Below are positions 9,589 to 19,878 of a stretch of DNA of 64,000 nucleotides, piece after piece; within the stretch, counting starts at the first letter, position 1; each line of letters begins with the position of its first letter. Both the position numbers and the translations under genes were made by a program. Location: assembly GCF_013387465.1 (NCBI RefSeq), contig NZ_VYGV01000006.1:777638-841637 (forward strand), written 5' to 3'. A model generated the notes under the pieces. It searched no databases. It was not told the origin of the DNA and saw only the letters and a program-made list of their open reading frames with translations. This stretch comes from Hydrogenophaga aromaticivorans. GTDB taxonomy: Bacteria > Pseudomonadota > Gammaproteobacteria > Burkholderiales > Burkholderiaceae_C.

Positions 9589-11608
9589 GCGCGAGTTCGT
9601 CCAGCGCACGCATCACATCGTCTTCATCGACCAGCCGCCGCATCGGCGGCAGCTCGGCCAGCAAGGCATTGCCGTAAGACCGCGTCAGCAGACGCCGGTC
9701 TCCGATCACCAGGACCCCTCGGTCGGTTTCGCTGCGGATCAGGCGACCTACGCCCTGTCTGAGCGCCTGGGCCGCCTGGGGCATATAGACACCGTTGAAG
9801 GCGCTGAGCCCGGCATCGGTGAGTTTCTGTGCCCGCGCCTCGATCAACGGATCGTCGGGTGACGGAAAAGGCAGCTTGTCGATCACCAGCAGCTGCAGCA
9901 CATCACCGGCCAGATCCACGCCTTCCCAGAACGACGCGGACGCCACCAGGATGGCGCCCGCCTGCCCAACGCCAGCGGCCGCACGGAAACGCGCCAGCAG
10001 CGCCCGCCGGGACAAACGCCCTTGGCCCAGCACCTGCAGCGCAGCGCCCGGACCGGTCGGCGCCATCGCTGCGAGCAGCTCGGTCATGCGGTCGGCCGCC
10101 CGCAAGGTGGTGGTCAGCACCAGGGTGCGTCCGCCGAGGCGCGATGCCCAGCGCGATACCGCCTGAGCCAGCCGCGCGGTGTGATCGGGTTCACCGGGTT
10201 CGGGCAGATCGTGGGGCACGTACAGCGAGGCCAGCGCGGCGTGGTCAAACGGACTGGGCAGGCGCAAGGTGCGCAACCCGGGGTGGTGCTGCAAGCCCAG
10301 CGGTTCGGTGAACCAGCGCAGCGCATCGTCGCCGCCCAGGGTGGCCGAGGTGAATATCCAGCTGCGTGCCGCTTGCGGCGCCGAGCCCGCCTGTGAAAAC
10401 CGGGTCGAAGCGTCCGGCGGCACGCTGACCAGGCGCCAGCCACCGGCCCCGTCGACATCGGCCCAGCGCACACTGTCACCCTCCAGGCCTGCTGCCCGGG
10501 GGCTTGTCCACCGGGGCCATTCGACCCGCAAGCCGCGCACGTTCTCCAGCAGGCGCTGCAATTCGACGGCAGCGCCCTGGGTTGCCTCCAGGGCGTGCTC
10601 CATGGCGCGCAGGGCCTGGGCCAGGCCCTGCAGGGCCTGCATCCAGCGCCGCGGGTCCAGCCCATCCGGCGTTGGCCCGGCCCAGCGACAGCGGCCTGCT
10701 GCCGCTGCGCCGGTTCGTGGCACGCCAGCCAGGCCTCGCACGGCCTGCTCCAGCTCCAGCGCCAGATGTGCCCAAGGTCGCTGGCCGCGCGCCCACACCG
10801 GCCCCTGCCCAGCCACTTCGCGCGCCAGCTCCCGCAAACGCCCCGAGTCCAGCGTCACACCCATGAACTGCACGCCGATCTCGTTGAGCCGGTGCGCCTC
10901 GTCAAACACCACCACCTCGACCGGTGGCAACAGCTCCGACTCGCCGGACACCTGCACGGCCTGGTCCGAGAAGTAGAGGTGGTGGTTGATCACCACCCAG
11001 TCGGCCTGCTGAGCCACGCGCCGCGCCCGGTTCACATGGCAGCTCGCCAACCGCGGGCAGGCGTCCGCCAGGCAGTTCTCGCGCGTGGAGCTGACCCAGG
11101 GGCGCAGCGGCGAGCGCTCGTCCAGCCCGGGCAGTTCGGCAAGGTCGCCCTGCACCGACGCGGTGGCCCAACGGTGCACATGCTCCAGCCCGGCGGCCAG
11201 CGCCGGATCGCGCAAGCTGCCAGCAACAGGTCCGCTGCGGGCCTGCTCCAGGCGCTGCAGGCAGACGTAACTGGAACGGCCTTTGAGCAGCGCCACCCGC
11301 ACCGGCAGGCCGAGTGCGCGGCTCAGCGCCGGGATGTCGCGCGCATACAGCTGTTCCTGCAGAGACTGGGTGGCGGTCGACAAAAGGGCCCGGCGTCCAC
11401 TCAGGAGCAACGGTGCGAGGTAGGCAAAGGTCTTGCCCACACCCGTACCGGCCTCCACCGCAAGCCAGGACTGTGTCTCCAGCGCTTCGGCCACGGCGCG
11501 CGCCATCTGAATCTGGGCCTGGCGTGGCTGCAAGCCCCCCGGGGTGCTGGCCGCCAGGGGGCCAGCGTCGGCAAAAACGGCCGCCACCGCGTCCACAAAG
11601 AGCGTCAA
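9560..11608 (-). CDS. ATP-dependent DNA helicase, DinG/YoaA type (XPD-like, Fe-S)
   Basis: Superfamily 2 5'-3' helicase of the DinG/YoaA group, expected to unwind forks, R-loops or damaged structures. 682 aa. Walker A is AGTGVGKT (residues 53-60) and the DEAH box is VVFDEAHRL. Motif V/VI-like QGVGRLIRSETDRG and the FTSATLG motif are present. Between Walker A and the DEAH box, Cys residues in YVCLQRL and ENCLADACPRLASC fit the XPD-type 4Fe-4S site. The start is TTG 11608, which has GGAGG 5 bases upstream. The frame stays open far upstream, but that part is antisense to the phosphatase gene and is not credible. It converges with bamD. Confidence 0.9.
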   Translation of the reverse strand: MTLFVDAVAAVFADAGPLAASTPGGLQPRQAQIQMARAVAEALETQSWLAVEAGTGVGKTFAYLAPLLLSGRRALLSTATQSLQEQLYARDIPALSRALGLPVRVALLKGRSSYVCLQRLEQARSGPVAGSLRDPALAAGLEHVHRWATASVQGDLAELPGLDERSPLRPWVSSTRENCLADACPRLASCHVNRARRVAQQADWVVINHHLYFSDQAVQVSGESELLPPVEVVVFDEAHRLNEIGVQFMGVTLDSGRLRELAREVAGQGPVWARGQRPWAHLALELEQAVRGLAGVPRTGAAAAGRCRWAGPTPDGLDPRRWMQALQGLAQALRAMEHALEATQGAAVELQRLLENVRGLRVEWPRWTSPRAAGLEGDSVRWADVDGAGGWRLVSVPPDASTRFSQAGSAPQAARSWIFTSATLGGDDALRWFTEPLGLQHHPGLRTLRLPSPFDHAALASLYVPHDLPEPGEPDHTARLAQAVSRWASRLGGRTLVLTTTLRAADRMTELLAAMAPTGPGAALQVLGQGRLSRRALLARFRAAAGVGQAGAILVASASFWEGVDLAGDVLQLLVIDKLPFPSPDDPLIEARAQKLTDAGLSAFNGVYMPQAAQALRQGVGRLIRSETDRGVLVIGDRRLLTRSYGNALLAELPPMRRLVDEDDVMRALDELALTRASTKGR

Positions 11609-11791
11609 ACGCTGCCTCCAACGGGCACCGGCAACGCGATGGTGGACCCGGCGCAACACGACACCACACGCCCCCACCGGCCAACGGGTTGAACCGGGCG
11701 CTTTTGGTGATAGTCTCGGCCTCTGTAGGGATTTCTGGTTACCATTCGAAGCGCCTCGACACCGACTGTGTCGCCCTGATTGTTGATCCAC

Positions 11792-12550
11792 ATGTCCAAA
11801 GGCTACCGCATCCACGCGTCCACCGGCACCCACCGGGGCGATCGCGACTACCAGCAGGACCAGGTCTGTCTGCTGCACCACCAGCGCCACGACGGTTGCC
11901 TGCTGTCGGTGGTCGCCGATGGCATGGGCGGACGCAGCGGTGGACGCAAGGCATCGGATCAGGTCATGCTGACCGCGCGGCAACTGTTTGAGCGTTTTGA
12001 CCCCGAGACCGACGACCCGTCGGCGATGCTGCGCCAGATCGTGGAAGAGTCGCATCTGGTGATCAAACTGACGGCGGTCTCTGCCGAACAGGAACCGCAC
12101 AGCACCATCGCGGCCTTCCTGATCAACCCGGGTGGCGACAGCCACTGGATCCACGCCGGCGATTCGCGCATCTACCACTTCCGCCAAGGTCAGATGGTCT
12201 TTCGCACCATGGACCATTCCTATGTGCAGACCCTGGTCAACCAGGGCGAAATCACCGAAGAAGAGGCGCTGGACCACCCGCACTCCAACATCCTCATGGG
12301 CTGTCTGGGCACCGACAACGATCCGCCGGTGGACATCCATGTGGCCCAGAAGCTCGGCCCCGGTGACGCCCTGCTCGCCTGCAGCGACGGTATCTGGCAC
12401 TACTTCACGCCGGAAGAGCTGGCCAGCACCGTGGCCATGCTCACGCCGCGTGAAGCCTGCGAGTTCCTGATCCAGAAAGCGCGCTCGCGTGCCAAAGGCA
12501 TGGGCGACAACCTGTCGCTGACCATCGTCAAGTTCGACCCATTGGGTTGA
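11792..12550 (+). CDS. PP2C-family Ser/Thr protein phosphatase (Stp1-like)
   Basis: Metal-dependent protein phosphatase of the PPM/PP2C family, cytoplasmic. About 252 aa from ATG 11792 (MSKGYRIHASTGTHRGDRD). The metal-binding PP2C motifs are all visible: GDRDYQQDQV, VADGMGG, HAGDSRIYHF, GDALLACSDGIW and MGDNLSLTIVKFD. No Ser/Thr kinase, FHA or type VI secretion gene lies nearby, so its partner is unknown. The 183 bases upstream, shared with the divergent helicase gene, include a 6-5-6 inverted repeat (CGACAC 11757-11762, GTGTCG 11768-11773) close to the start. I see no strong ribosome binding site. Confidence 0.88.
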   Translation: MSKGYRIHASTGTHRGDRDYQQDQVCLLHHQRHDGCLLSVVADGMGGRSGGRKASDQVMLTARQLFERFDPETDDPSAMLRQIVEESHLVIKLTAVSAEQEPHSTIAAFLINPGGDSHWIHAGDSRIYHFRQGQMVFRTMDHSYVQTLVNQGEITEEEALDHPHSNILMGCLGTDNDPPVDIHVAQKLGPGDALLACSDGIWHYFTPEELASTVAMLTPREACEFLIQKARSRAKGMGDNLSLTIVKFDPLG

Positions 12551-12685
12551 GCATTTCCCGGCGCTGCGCGTGTTGAGCCGCCGGGCCGCCCCAAGGCGAA
12601 ACAACCCCCTCGGGAGGCAACGACCCGCGCAGCGGCGAAGCCCCGGTGCAGCGACGCAGTCGATGCGGCGCCTGGGGCGACGCCT
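12551..12685. repeat. GC-rich intergenic repeat-like element between convergent genes
   Basis: 135 bases between the convergent phosphatase and zapE genes. The text (for example CCGCCCCAAGGCGAAAC and CCCCCTCGGGAGGCAACG) resembles the short palindromic intergenic repeats I associate with Comamonadaceae chromosomes. That is from memory; only one copy of this sub-type is in the window. It may act as a bidirectional transcript end. Confidence 0.4.
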
Positions 12686-13783
12686 TCAGGTCAACCCGGT
12701 GTCCACCTGCCGGTGTTCCAGCGTCAGGTATTCGGCCGACTGCATCTCGCCCAAGCGCGACACCGTGCGGGGAAACTCGTGCGACATCGGCCCTTCCAGA
12801 TACAGCCGTTCGGGCGGCACGGCGGCCGACATCACCAGCTTGACACGCCGGTCGTACAGCACATCGATCAGCCAGGTGAAGCGCCGTGCCTCCGATGCCT
12901 GGCGCACCGCCATCTGCGGCACGTTGGACAGCAGCAGCGTATGGAACTGCGTGGCGATTTCAAGGTAGTCGTTCTGCGAACGGGGACCGCCGCAGAGCGT
13001 GCGGAAGTCGAACCAGATCACGCCACCCGCGCGGCGCACCGCGCTGATTTCGCGCGACTCGATGTGCATCACCGGGTCCTGGTCGGCCATCTCGGCCAGC
13101 TCGCCAAAGGTCTTCTCCATCGCCGCGTCGGCCGCCGGACCCAGCGGGCAATGGTAGAGCTGGATGTGCGTGAGGGTGCGCTGGCGGTAGTCGGTGCCGT
13201 TGTCCACGCTGAGCACTTCCAGCCGTGACTTCAGCAGCTCGATGGCCGGCAGGATGCGGTCGCGGTGCAGCCCGTCCGGGTACAGGCCATCGGGGTGGAA
13301 GTTGGAAGTGGTGACAAAACCCACACCGGCCTTGAACAGCGCGTCCAGCAGACGGTGCAGGATCATGGCGTCGGTCACATCCGCCACGTGGAATTCGTCG
13401 AAACAGATCAGCTTGTAGCGCTTGGCGATGCGCGCACCGAGCTCGTCCAGCGGGTTCACGGTGCCCTGCAGCTCGCGCAGTTCGCGGTGCACCTCGCGCA
13501 TGAACTCGTGGAAGTGCAGCCGCGTCTTGCGGCGCAGCGGCACCGCGTTGTAGAAGCAGTCCATCAGGAAGCTCTTGCCCCGACCCACCCCGCCGAACAT
13601 GTAGACCCCGCGCGGGATCTCCGGGTTGACGAACATCTTCTTCAGCGCGTTGGAACGGCGCTGCTTGTACGTTGCCCACTCGGTGGCACACCGCTCCAGC
13701 GCGTCGATGGCCCGCTGCTGGGCGGGGTCGGTGGTGTAGCCGCGCTCCTTGAGCGCGGCTTCGTAGGTGCTGCGGACCGACAA
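12686..13783 (-). CDS. zapE: Cell division protein ZapE (AFG1-like ATPase)
   Basis: P-loop ATPase that associates with the Z-ring, known in E. coli as ZapE/YhcM and related to mitochondrial AFG1. 365 aa. Walker A is GGVGRGKS (residues 64-71), Walker B-like KLICFDEFHVADVTDA follows, and TTSNFHPDGLYPDGLHRDR is typical of the family. The start is ATG 13783 (MSVRSTYEAALKERGY), 13 bases after the lpdA stop, so it is the last gene of the sucA-odhB-lpdA-zapE run, a linkage common in Burkholderiales. Confidence 0.95.
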   Translation of the reverse strand: MSVRSTYEAALKERGYTTDPAQQRAIDALERCATEWATYKQRRSNALKKMFVNPEIPRGVYMFGGVGRGKSFLMDCFYNAVPLRRKTRLHFHEFMREVHRELRELQGTVNPLDELGARIAKRYKLICFDEFHVADVTDAMILHRLLDALFKAGVGFVTTSNFHPDGLYPDGLHRDRILPAIELLKSRLEVLSVDNGTDYRQRTLTHIQLYHCPLGPAADAAMEKTFGELAEMADQDPVMHIESREISAVRRAGGVIWFDFRTLCGGPRSQNDYLEIATQFHTLLLSNVPQMAVRQASEARRFTWLIDVLYDRRVKLVMSAAVPPERLYLEGPMSHEFPRTVSRLGEMQSAEYLTLEHRQVDTGLT

Positions 13784-13796
13784 GGGCGAACCCGGG

Positions 13797-15224
13797 TCAG
13801 AAGTTCAGGGTGCGCTTGTCGACGGCGAGTGCAGCTTCCTTCGTCGACTCGGAGAGCGACGGATGGGCATGGCAGATGCGCGCGATGTCTTCGGCCGAGG
13901 CCTTGAACTCCATCGCCATCACGGCCTCGGCGATCAGCTCGGAAGCCTGTGGGCCGATGATGTGCACGCCCAGGATTTCGTCGCTCGTCGCGTCGGCAAC
14001 GATCTTGACGAAGCCGGTGGTGTCCCCCAGTGCGCGCGCACGGCCGTTGGCCAGGAACGGGAACTGGCCCGCCTTGTAGACCACACCTTCGGCCTTGAGC
14101 TGCTGCTCGGTCTTGCCGACCCAGGCGATCTCGGGGCTGGTGTAGATCACATAAGGGATGGTGTTGAAGTTCACGTGGCCGTGCTGGCCCGCGATGCGCT
14201 CGGCCACCGCCACACCCTCTTCTTCCGCCTTGTGCGCCAGCATCGGCCCACGCACCACGTCACCCACCGCCCAGACGCCCGGCAGGTTGGTGCGGCAGTC
14301 GGCATCGACCATGATGGCGCCACGTTCGTCCAGCTGCAGGCCGACGGCCTCAGGGTTCAGACCGATGGTGTTGGCCACGCGGCCGATCGAGACGATCAGC
14401 TTGTCCACCGCCAGCTCCTGGGCTTCGCCCTTGGCGTTGGTGTAGGCGACACTGACGCCCTTCTTGCCGTTCTTGATCTCGCTGATCTTCACACCCAGCT
14501 CGATCTTCAGGCCCTGCTTGGTGAAGACCTTCAGGGCTTCCTTGGCCACGCCTTCGTCGGCCGACGGCAGGAAGGCGGGCATGGCTTCCAGCACCACCAC
14601 CTCGGCACCCAGACGGCGCCAGACCGAGCCAATTTCCAGACCGATCACGCCAGAGCCGATCACACCCAGCTTCTTGGGCACGGCGCCCACGCGCAGCGCG
14701 CCGTCGTTGGACAGCACGTTGACTTCGTCAAATTCCGCGCCGGGCAGCGCACGCGCGTTGGACCCGGTGGCGACGATGACCTGCTTGCCGCTGATGACTT
14801 CTTCCGCGGCACCGGCCACCTTGATCTGGTAGCCACCTTCGGCCGCTGCCACGAAAGAGCCACGGCCGTGGAAGAAGGTGACCTTGTTCTTCTTGAGCAG
14901 GTAGAGGATGCCGTCGTTGTTCTGCTTAACGACGCCGTCCTTGCGGGCCACCATCTTGGCCACGTCCATCGTCACCTTGCCGGTGCTGATGCCGTGGTCG
15001 GCGAAATGGTGGTTGGCGTGCTCGAAGTGCTCGCTGGACTGCAGCAGGGCCTTGGAGGGGATGCAACCGACGTTGGTGCAGGTGCCGCCCGGGGCCGGGC
15101 CGCCAGCGGCGTTTTTCCACTCGTCGATACACGCGACCTTGAAGCCCAGCTGGGCAGCGCGGATAGCGGCGATGTAGCCACCGGGGCCGGCGCCGATCAC
15201 GACGACGTCAAATGCTTGAGACAT
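13797..15224 (-). CDS. lpdA: Dihydrolipoyl dehydrogenase (E3) of the 2-oxoglutarate dehydrogenase complex
   Basis: FAD enzyme that reoxidises dihydrolipoamide with NAD+. 475 aa. The FAD motif GAGPGG is at residues 11-16. The redox disulfide sits in [15 protein letters not shown] (C49, C54). The NAD-binding [19 protein letters not shown] and a C-terminal active-site His in [10 protein letters not shown] are present. It lacks an N-terminal lipoyl domain, unlike the second E3 at 31.5-33.3 kb. Its place after sucA and odhB marks it as the OGDH E3. Confidence 0.96.
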   Translation of the reverse strand: MSQAFDVVVIGAGPGGYIAAIRAAQLGFKVACIDEWKNAAGGPAPGGTCTNVGCIPSKALLQSSEHFEHANHHFADHGISTGKVTMDVAKMVARKDGVVKQNNDGILYLLKKNKVTFFHGRGSFVAAAEGGYQIKVAGAAEEVISGKQVIVATGSNARALPGAEFDEVNVLSNDGALRVGAVPKKLGVIGSGVIGLEIGSVWRRLGAEVVVLEAMPAFLPSADEGVAKEALKVFTKQGLKIELGVKISEIKNGKKGVSVAYTNAKGEAQELAVDKLIVSIGRVANTIGLNPEAVGLQLDERGAIMVDADCRTNLPGVWAVGDVVRGPMLAHKAEEEGVAVAERIAGQHGHVNFNTIPYVIYTSPEIAWVGKTEQQLKAEGVVYKAGQFPFLANGRARALGDTTGFVKIVADATSDEILGVHIIGPQASELIAEAVMAMEFKASAEDIARICHAHPSLSESTKEAALAVDKRTLNF

Positions 15225-15388
15225 GTTGTTCTTTCAATGAGGTTCTTCAAACCCCGGAAGGAACGTCAACGCAGACACGCGACGCCACAACTTCCAGAAA
15301 TCCCGCGGAACCGGCTTTGCCGGGCCGCAGGGATTGCCCCCTTGAGGGGGGATTCGGCTACACAAAGTGAGCAAGAAACGGGGGTGGG
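15225..15388. repeat. Intergenic gap inside the OGDH operon with a repeat shared with 42 kb
   Basis: 164 bases between odhB and lpdA. CCGCGGAACCGGCTT at 15303-15317 is identical to 42082-42096, and both are followed by a GCCCCC-rich hairpin segment (here about 15335-15352). It looks like a dispersed intergenic palindromic element lying inside an operon. It could process or attenuate the mRNA between odhB and lpdA. Confidence 0.5.
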
Positions 15389-16654
15389 TCAGATGTCGAA
15401 CAGCAGGCGGGCCGGATCTTCCAGCGCTTCCTTCATCGCCACCAGGCCCAGCACGGCTTCGCGGCCGTCGATGATGCGGTGGTCGTAGGACATGGCGAAG
15501 TAGTTCATCGGGCGCACCACGACCTGGCCGTTTTCAACCATGGCGCGGTCCTTGGTGGCGTGCACGCCGAGGATGGCCGACTGCGGCGGGTTGATGATGG
15601 GGGTGGACATCATCGAACCGAAGGTGCCGCCGTTGGAGATGGAGAAGGTGCCACCGGTCATGTCGTCCATGCCCAGCTTGCCGTCTTTGGCCTTCTGACC
15701 GAACTCGGCGATCTTCTTCTCGATCTCGGCAAAGCTCATCTGGTCGGCGTTGCGCAGGATGGGCACCACCAGGCCGCGCGGCGAACCGACGGCGATACCG
15801 ATGTCGAAGTAGCCGTGGTAGACGATGTCGTTGCCGTCCACCGAGGCGTTGAGCACGGGGAACTTCTTGAGCGCGTGCACAGCGGCCTTGACGAAGAAGC
15901 TCATGAAACCGAGCTTGACGCCGTGTTCCTTCTCGAACCGCTCCTGCATGCGCTTGCGCATGTCCATGACCGGAGCCATGTTGATTTCGTTGAACGTGGT
16001 CAGGATGGCGTTGGTCGACTGCGACTGCAACAGACGCTCGGCCACGCGAGCACGCAGGCGCGTCATGGGCACGCGCTCTTCGGGGCGGTCGCCCAGATCA
16101 GGGGCCACGGTCGCCACCTGCGGCAGCACCTTGGTCGGCGCACCGGTCGGGATGGCAACGGGGGCGGCCACGGCGGGCTTGGGTGCTGCGGCGGCGGACA
16201 GGACATCGCCCTTGGTCACACGGCCGTCTTTGCCGGTGCCGGCCACAGAGCCTGGCGCCATGCCACCGTCGGCCATCAGCTTGGCGGCGGCGGGCATGGC
16301 CACACCGGCCATGGACTGGGACGCGGCAGCAGCAGCAGCAGCCGGCGCCACGGGTGCCGGGGCAGCGGCGACGGGTGCAGCGGCGGCGGCTGGCGCAACC
16401 GCACCGGCCACAGCGGCGGTGTCGATGCGGGCGATCAGCTGCTCGGCAGCCACGGTCGCACCATCGCCCTGCAGGATTTCCACCAGCACGCCGGAGGACG
16501 GTGCCGGGCATTCCAGCACCACCTTGTCGGTCTCGATCTCGATGAGTGTCTCGTCGGCGGTGACGGCATCACCGACCTTCTTTTTCCATTGCAGCAGGGT
16601 GGCCTCGGCCACCGATTCGGAGAGCTGCGGAACTTTGACTTCTACGATTGCCAT
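15389..16654 (-). CDS. odhB: Dihydrolipoyllysine-residue succinyltransferase (E2 of OGDH)
   Basis: Core acyltransferase of the 2-oxoglutarate dehydrogenase complex. 421 aa. One lipoyl domain covers residues 1-75, with the lipoylated lysine K44 in [10 protein letters not shown]. An Ala/Pro-rich hinge follows, then the peripheral subunit-binding domain (around [20 protein letters not shown]). The catalytic domain ends with [13 protein letters not shown], carrying the active His and Asp. The start is ATG 16654. It is downstream of sucA (82-base gap) and upstream of lpdA. Confidence 0.97.
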   Translation of the reverse strand: MAIVEVKVPQLSESVAEATLLQWKKKVGDAVTADETLIEIETDKVVLECPAPSSGVLVEILQGDGATVAAEQLIARIDTAAVAGAVAPAAAAAPVAAAPAPVAPAAAAAAASQSMAGVAMPAAAKLMADGGMAPGSVAGTGKDGRVTKGDVLSAAAAPKPAVAAPVAIPTGAPTKVLPQVATVAPDLGDRPEERVPMTRLRARVAERLLQSQSTNAILTTFNEINMAPVMDMRKRMQERFEKEHGVKLGFMSFFVKAAVHALKKFPVLNASVDGNDIVYHGYFDIGIAVGSPRGLVVPILRNADQMSFAEIEKKIAEFGQKAKDGKLGMDDMTGGTFSISNGGTFGSMMSTPIINPPQSAILGVHATKDRAMVENGQVVVRPMNYFAMSYDHRIIDGREAVLGLVAMKEALEDPARLLFDI

Positions 16655-16736
16655 GTGTCTTCTACCTTGATTTTTTGCGATTCGCGCCGGCCTTCGTCGC
16701 GCCCCTCAGGGAGCAGCAGGCCAGCGCGGGTCCGGA

Positions 16737-19628
16737 TTATTTGGTGAGGATGAAGCCCTTGAGCTTGCTGAAAGCGGCTTCGATCAGGGTCTTCTGCTGC
16801 TCCTGGTGCAGGTGCGCGTATCCCACCGCAGGCGACGCCGAAGCGGCCCGACCGGCGTAACCCAGCTTCTGGCCATCGAGCATGTTCTCGTGGATGTAGT
16901 GCTGCACAAAGAACCAGGCACCCTGGTTCTGTGGCTCGTCCTGGCACCACACGATGTCGGTGGCGTTCGGGTACTTCTTGATCTCGGCACCGAACACCTT
17001 GTGCGGGAACGGGTAGAGCTGTTCTACACGCAGGATGGCCACGTCGTCGTCGCCACGCTCCTCGCGCTTTTTGACCAGATCGTAATAAACCTTGCCCGAG
17101 CAGCAGATGAGGCGCTTGACCTTGTCGGCGTTCTTGACCACGTCGACGTTGCTCTCGGGAATCACGGTCTGGAAGCTGCCCTTGGTGAACTCGGACAGCG
17201 GCGACGTGGCGTCCTTGTTGCGCAGCAGCGACTTGGGCGTGAAGATCACCAGCGGCTTGCGCAGGTTGCGGATCACCTGGCGGCGCAGGATGTGGAAGAT
17301 CTGGCTCGCCGTGGTGGGCTGCACGATCTGCATGTTGGTGTCGGCCGCCAGCTGCATGAAACGCTCCAGACGCGCCGAGCTGTGCTCGGGACCCTGGCCT
17401 TCGTAGCCGTGCGGCAGCATCAGCGTGATGCCGTTGACACGGCCCCACTTCACCTCACCGGAAGCAATGAACTGGTCGATCACCACCTGCGCGCCGTTGG
17501 CGAAATCGCCGAACTGCGCTTCCCAGATCACCAGGGTGTTCGGGTCGTTGGAGGCGTAACCGTATTCAAAACCCAGCACCGCCTCTTCGGACAGGATGGA
17601 GTCGATGACGACGAACGGCGCCTGGTTGTCGGCCACGTTCTGCAGCGGCGTATAGGTACCGGTGTCCCACTTTTCGCGGTTCTGGTCGTGGATCACGGCG
17701 TGGCGGTGCGTGAACGTGCCACGCCCACAGTCTTCGCCCGACAGGCGCACCGGGAAACCGCTGGCCACCAGGGAGGCAAACGCCATGTGTTCGCCCATGC
17801 CCCAGTCCACCGGGATGTCGCCACGGCCCATGGCCGCGCGGTCGGCGTAGACCTTCTTCACCAGCTGGTGCGGGCTCACGCTCTCCGGGATGGTGGTCAG
17901 GCGACCGGCCAGACGCTTCCACTCGGCCATCGGGATCGCCGTGTCGCCCGCGTCGGTCCACTTCTTGCCCAGGAAGGGCGACCAGTCGACCGCGTACTTG
18001 CTCTTGAAGTTGGTCAGCACCGGGTCCACCGTGTGGCGACCGGCGTCGAGTGCGGCGCGGTAGGCCTTGGCCATGTCATCGCCCAGCGTTTCACCCTGGC
18101 CCTGAGCGGCCAGCTTGTCGGCGTAGAGCTTGCGGGTGCCGGGATGGGCGCTGATCTTCTTGTACATCAGCGGCTGGGTCAGGCTCGGGGTGTCCTGCTC
18201 GTTGTGGCCCAGCTTGCGGAAGCAGATGATGTCGAGCACCACGTCCTTGCGGAAGGTCATGCGGTATTCCAGCGCCAGCTGGGTGGCCAGCACCACGGCT
18301 TCCGGGTCGTCACCATTGACGTGCAGCACCGGCGCCTCGACACCCTTGACGATGTCGGTGCAATACAGCGTGGAGCGCAGGTCGCGCGGGTCGGAGGTGG
18401 TGAAACCGATCTGGTTGTTAATGATCAGGTGCACCGTGCCGCCCGTGGTGTAGCCACGAGTCGCCGCCAGCGCCAGGGTTTCCTGGTTCACGCCCTGGCC
18501 GGCAAACGCGGCATCGCCGTGCACCAGCACCGGCAGCACCTGTTTGCCCAGCGGATCGCCGCGGCGGTCCATGCGGGCGCGCACCGAACCCTCGACCACC
18601 GGGTTCACGATCTCCAGGTGCGAAGGGTTGAAAGCCAGCGAGAGGTGCACCGGACCGCCGGGGGTGGTGACGTCCGAGCTGAAGCCCTGGTGGTATTTCA
18701 CGTCACCGGCGGGCAGGTCTTCGGGTGCGGTGTGGTCGAATTCGGCGAACAGGTCCTTGGGCATCTTGCCCAGGATGTTGACCAGCACGTTCAGGCGACC
18801 GCGGTGGGCCATGCCGATCACGATTTCCTGCACGCCCTGCGCACCGGCCTGCTGGATCACTTCGTCCATGGCGGCGATGAAGCTTTCGCCACCTTCGAGC
18901 GAGAAGCGCTTCTGGCCCACGTACTTGGTGTGCAGAAAACGCTCCAGGCCTTCGGCTGCGGTCAGGCGGTCGAGAATGGCTTTTTTCTTTTCGGCATTGA
19001 ACGCGGGCTTGCTGCGGATGGCTTCCAGCTTTTCCTGCCACCAGCGCTTTTGCGTCTGGTCGCTGATGTACATGTACTCGGCACCCACGCTGGCGCAATA
19101 GGTTTCGCGCAGGGCGTTGAGCAGGTCACGCAGCGACATGACTTCTTTGCCGAAGAAGGTGTTGCTGGTGTTGAAGACGGTCTCGAAATCGGCGTCGGAA
19201 AAACCGTAGAACGCGGGATCGAGTTCGGGAATGTTGTCGCGCTCGGTGCGCTTAAGCGGGTCGAGGTCGGCCCAGCGGGAGCCGACGTTGCGGTAAGCCG
19301 CGATCAGCTGCTGGACAGCGACGCGTTTGCGGCCCAGATCGGAGTCGGCACCAGCGGCCACAACGACCTTGGTACCGCCTTGTTTGGCGCGCTCGGCAAA
19401 AGCGTTGATGACGGGCTGGTGGGGGACGTCGCGGGCATCGGAGCCGTCGCCGGCAGGCACATGCTGAAGGGCGTCAAAGTAGCCGCGCCAGTTGTCCGGC
19501 ACACTGCCGGGATTTTCCAGGTACTTCTCGTACATCTCTTCCACGTACGGTGCGTTGCCGCCGAAGAGATAGGAATTGTTCTGGTAGGCAACATAGACGT
19601 TGCCCCCGTTCGATGGGGAATTGCTCAT
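16737..19628 (-). CDS. sucA: 2-oxoglutarate dehydrogenase E1 component
   Basis: Thiamine diphosphate enzyme that decarboxylates 2-oxoglutarate in the TCA cycle. 963 aa, usual length. The N-terminal segment (SYLFGGNAPYVEEMYEKYL) is the E2-contact part. The core shows EIVIGMAHRGRLNVLVNILG, GDAAFAGQGVNQETLAL and the ThDP/Mg region (GTVHLIINNQIGFTTSDPRD). The C-terminal part has LPHGYEGQGPEHSSARLERF. The start is ATG 19628. It heads the sucA-odhB-lpdA-zapE operon; the promoter should be in 19629-19878. Confidence 0.98.
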   Translation of the reverse strand: MSNSPSNGGNVYVAYQNNSYLFGGNAPYVEEMYEKYLENPGSVPDNWRGYFDALQHVPAGDGSDARDVPHQPVINAFAERAKQGGTKVVVAAGADSDLGRKRVAVQQLIAAYRNVGSRWADLDPLKRTERDNIPELDPAFYGFSDADFETVFNTSNTFFGKEVMSLRDLLNALRETYCASVGAEYMYISDQTQKRWWQEKLEAIRSKPAFNAEKKKAILDRLTAAEGLERFLHTKYVGQKRFSLEGGESFIAAMDEVIQQAGAQGVQEIVIGMAHRGRLNVLVNILGKMPKDLFAEFDHTAPEDLPAGDVKYHQGFSSDVTTPGGPVHLSLAFNPSHLEIVNPVVEGSVRARMDRRGDPLGKQVLPVLVHGDAAFAGQGVNQETLALAATRGYTTGGTVHLIINNQIGFTTSDPRDLRSTLYCTDIVKGVEAPVLHVNGDDPEAVVLATQLALEYRMTFRKDVVLDIICFRKLGHNEQDTPSLTQPLMYKKISAHPGTRKLYADKLAAQGQGETLGDDMAKAYRAALDAGRHTVDPVLTNFKSKYAVDWSPFLGKKWTDAGDTAIPMAEWKRLAGRLTTIPESVSPHQLVKKVYADRAAMGRGDIPVDWGMGEHMAFASLVASGFPVRLSGEDCGRGTFTHRHAVIHDQNREKWDTGTYTPLQNVADNQAPFVVIDSILSEEAVLGFEYGYASNDPNTLVIWEAQFGDFANGAQVVIDQFIASGEVKWGRVNGITLMLPHGYEGQGPEHSSARLERFMQLAADTNMQIVQPTTASQIFHILRRQVIRNLRKPLVIFTPKSLLRNKDATSPLSEFTKGSFQTVIPESNVDVVKNADKVKRLICCSGKVYYDLVKKREERGDDDVAILRVEQLYPFPHKVFGAEIKKYPNATDIVWCQDEPQNQGAWFFVQHYIHENMLDGQKLGYAGRAASASPAVGYAHLHQEQQKTLIEAAFSKLKGFILTK

Positions 19629-19878
19629 AGATTCGCTGACCTCCGCTTCCCTCTGGGAAACATTAGCTGGTTAAAGAAACCTCCCGCGACACGGCTTAAC
19701 CGATTGGCGGATGCGACAGTGACTGTGGAAGGACCTGACTGCAGCCAGCGATTGTGCCACCTGAGCGCAGGATCAGGGAAAAAGAATACAGTGGAGGATG
19801 CCCCGGGGGCCGGAATCACCCCGGAGTTGTTGCAGCAGCGCGAAGCGACAGCGCCGTGTCAGGCGACACGATCCAGGA
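19629..19878. other. Non-coding region upstream of sucA
   Basis: 250 bases between the ArsR-type gene and sucA. A purine-rich GGAGG lies about 11 bases before the sucA start, and a weak GGTTAA (19669-19674)/TTAACC (19696-19701) repeat is present. No clear promoter boxes can be named and no gene is seen. Confidence 0.5.

Noticed and set aside
11609..12604. Upstream extension of the helicase frame
   Set aside because: It is antisense to the PP2C gene, whose motifs are clear; the helicase family begins at the TTG with a ribosome binding site.
19669..19701. GGTTAA/TTAACC repeat upstream of sucA
   Set aside because: Only 6 bp with a 21-base spacer; easily chance.
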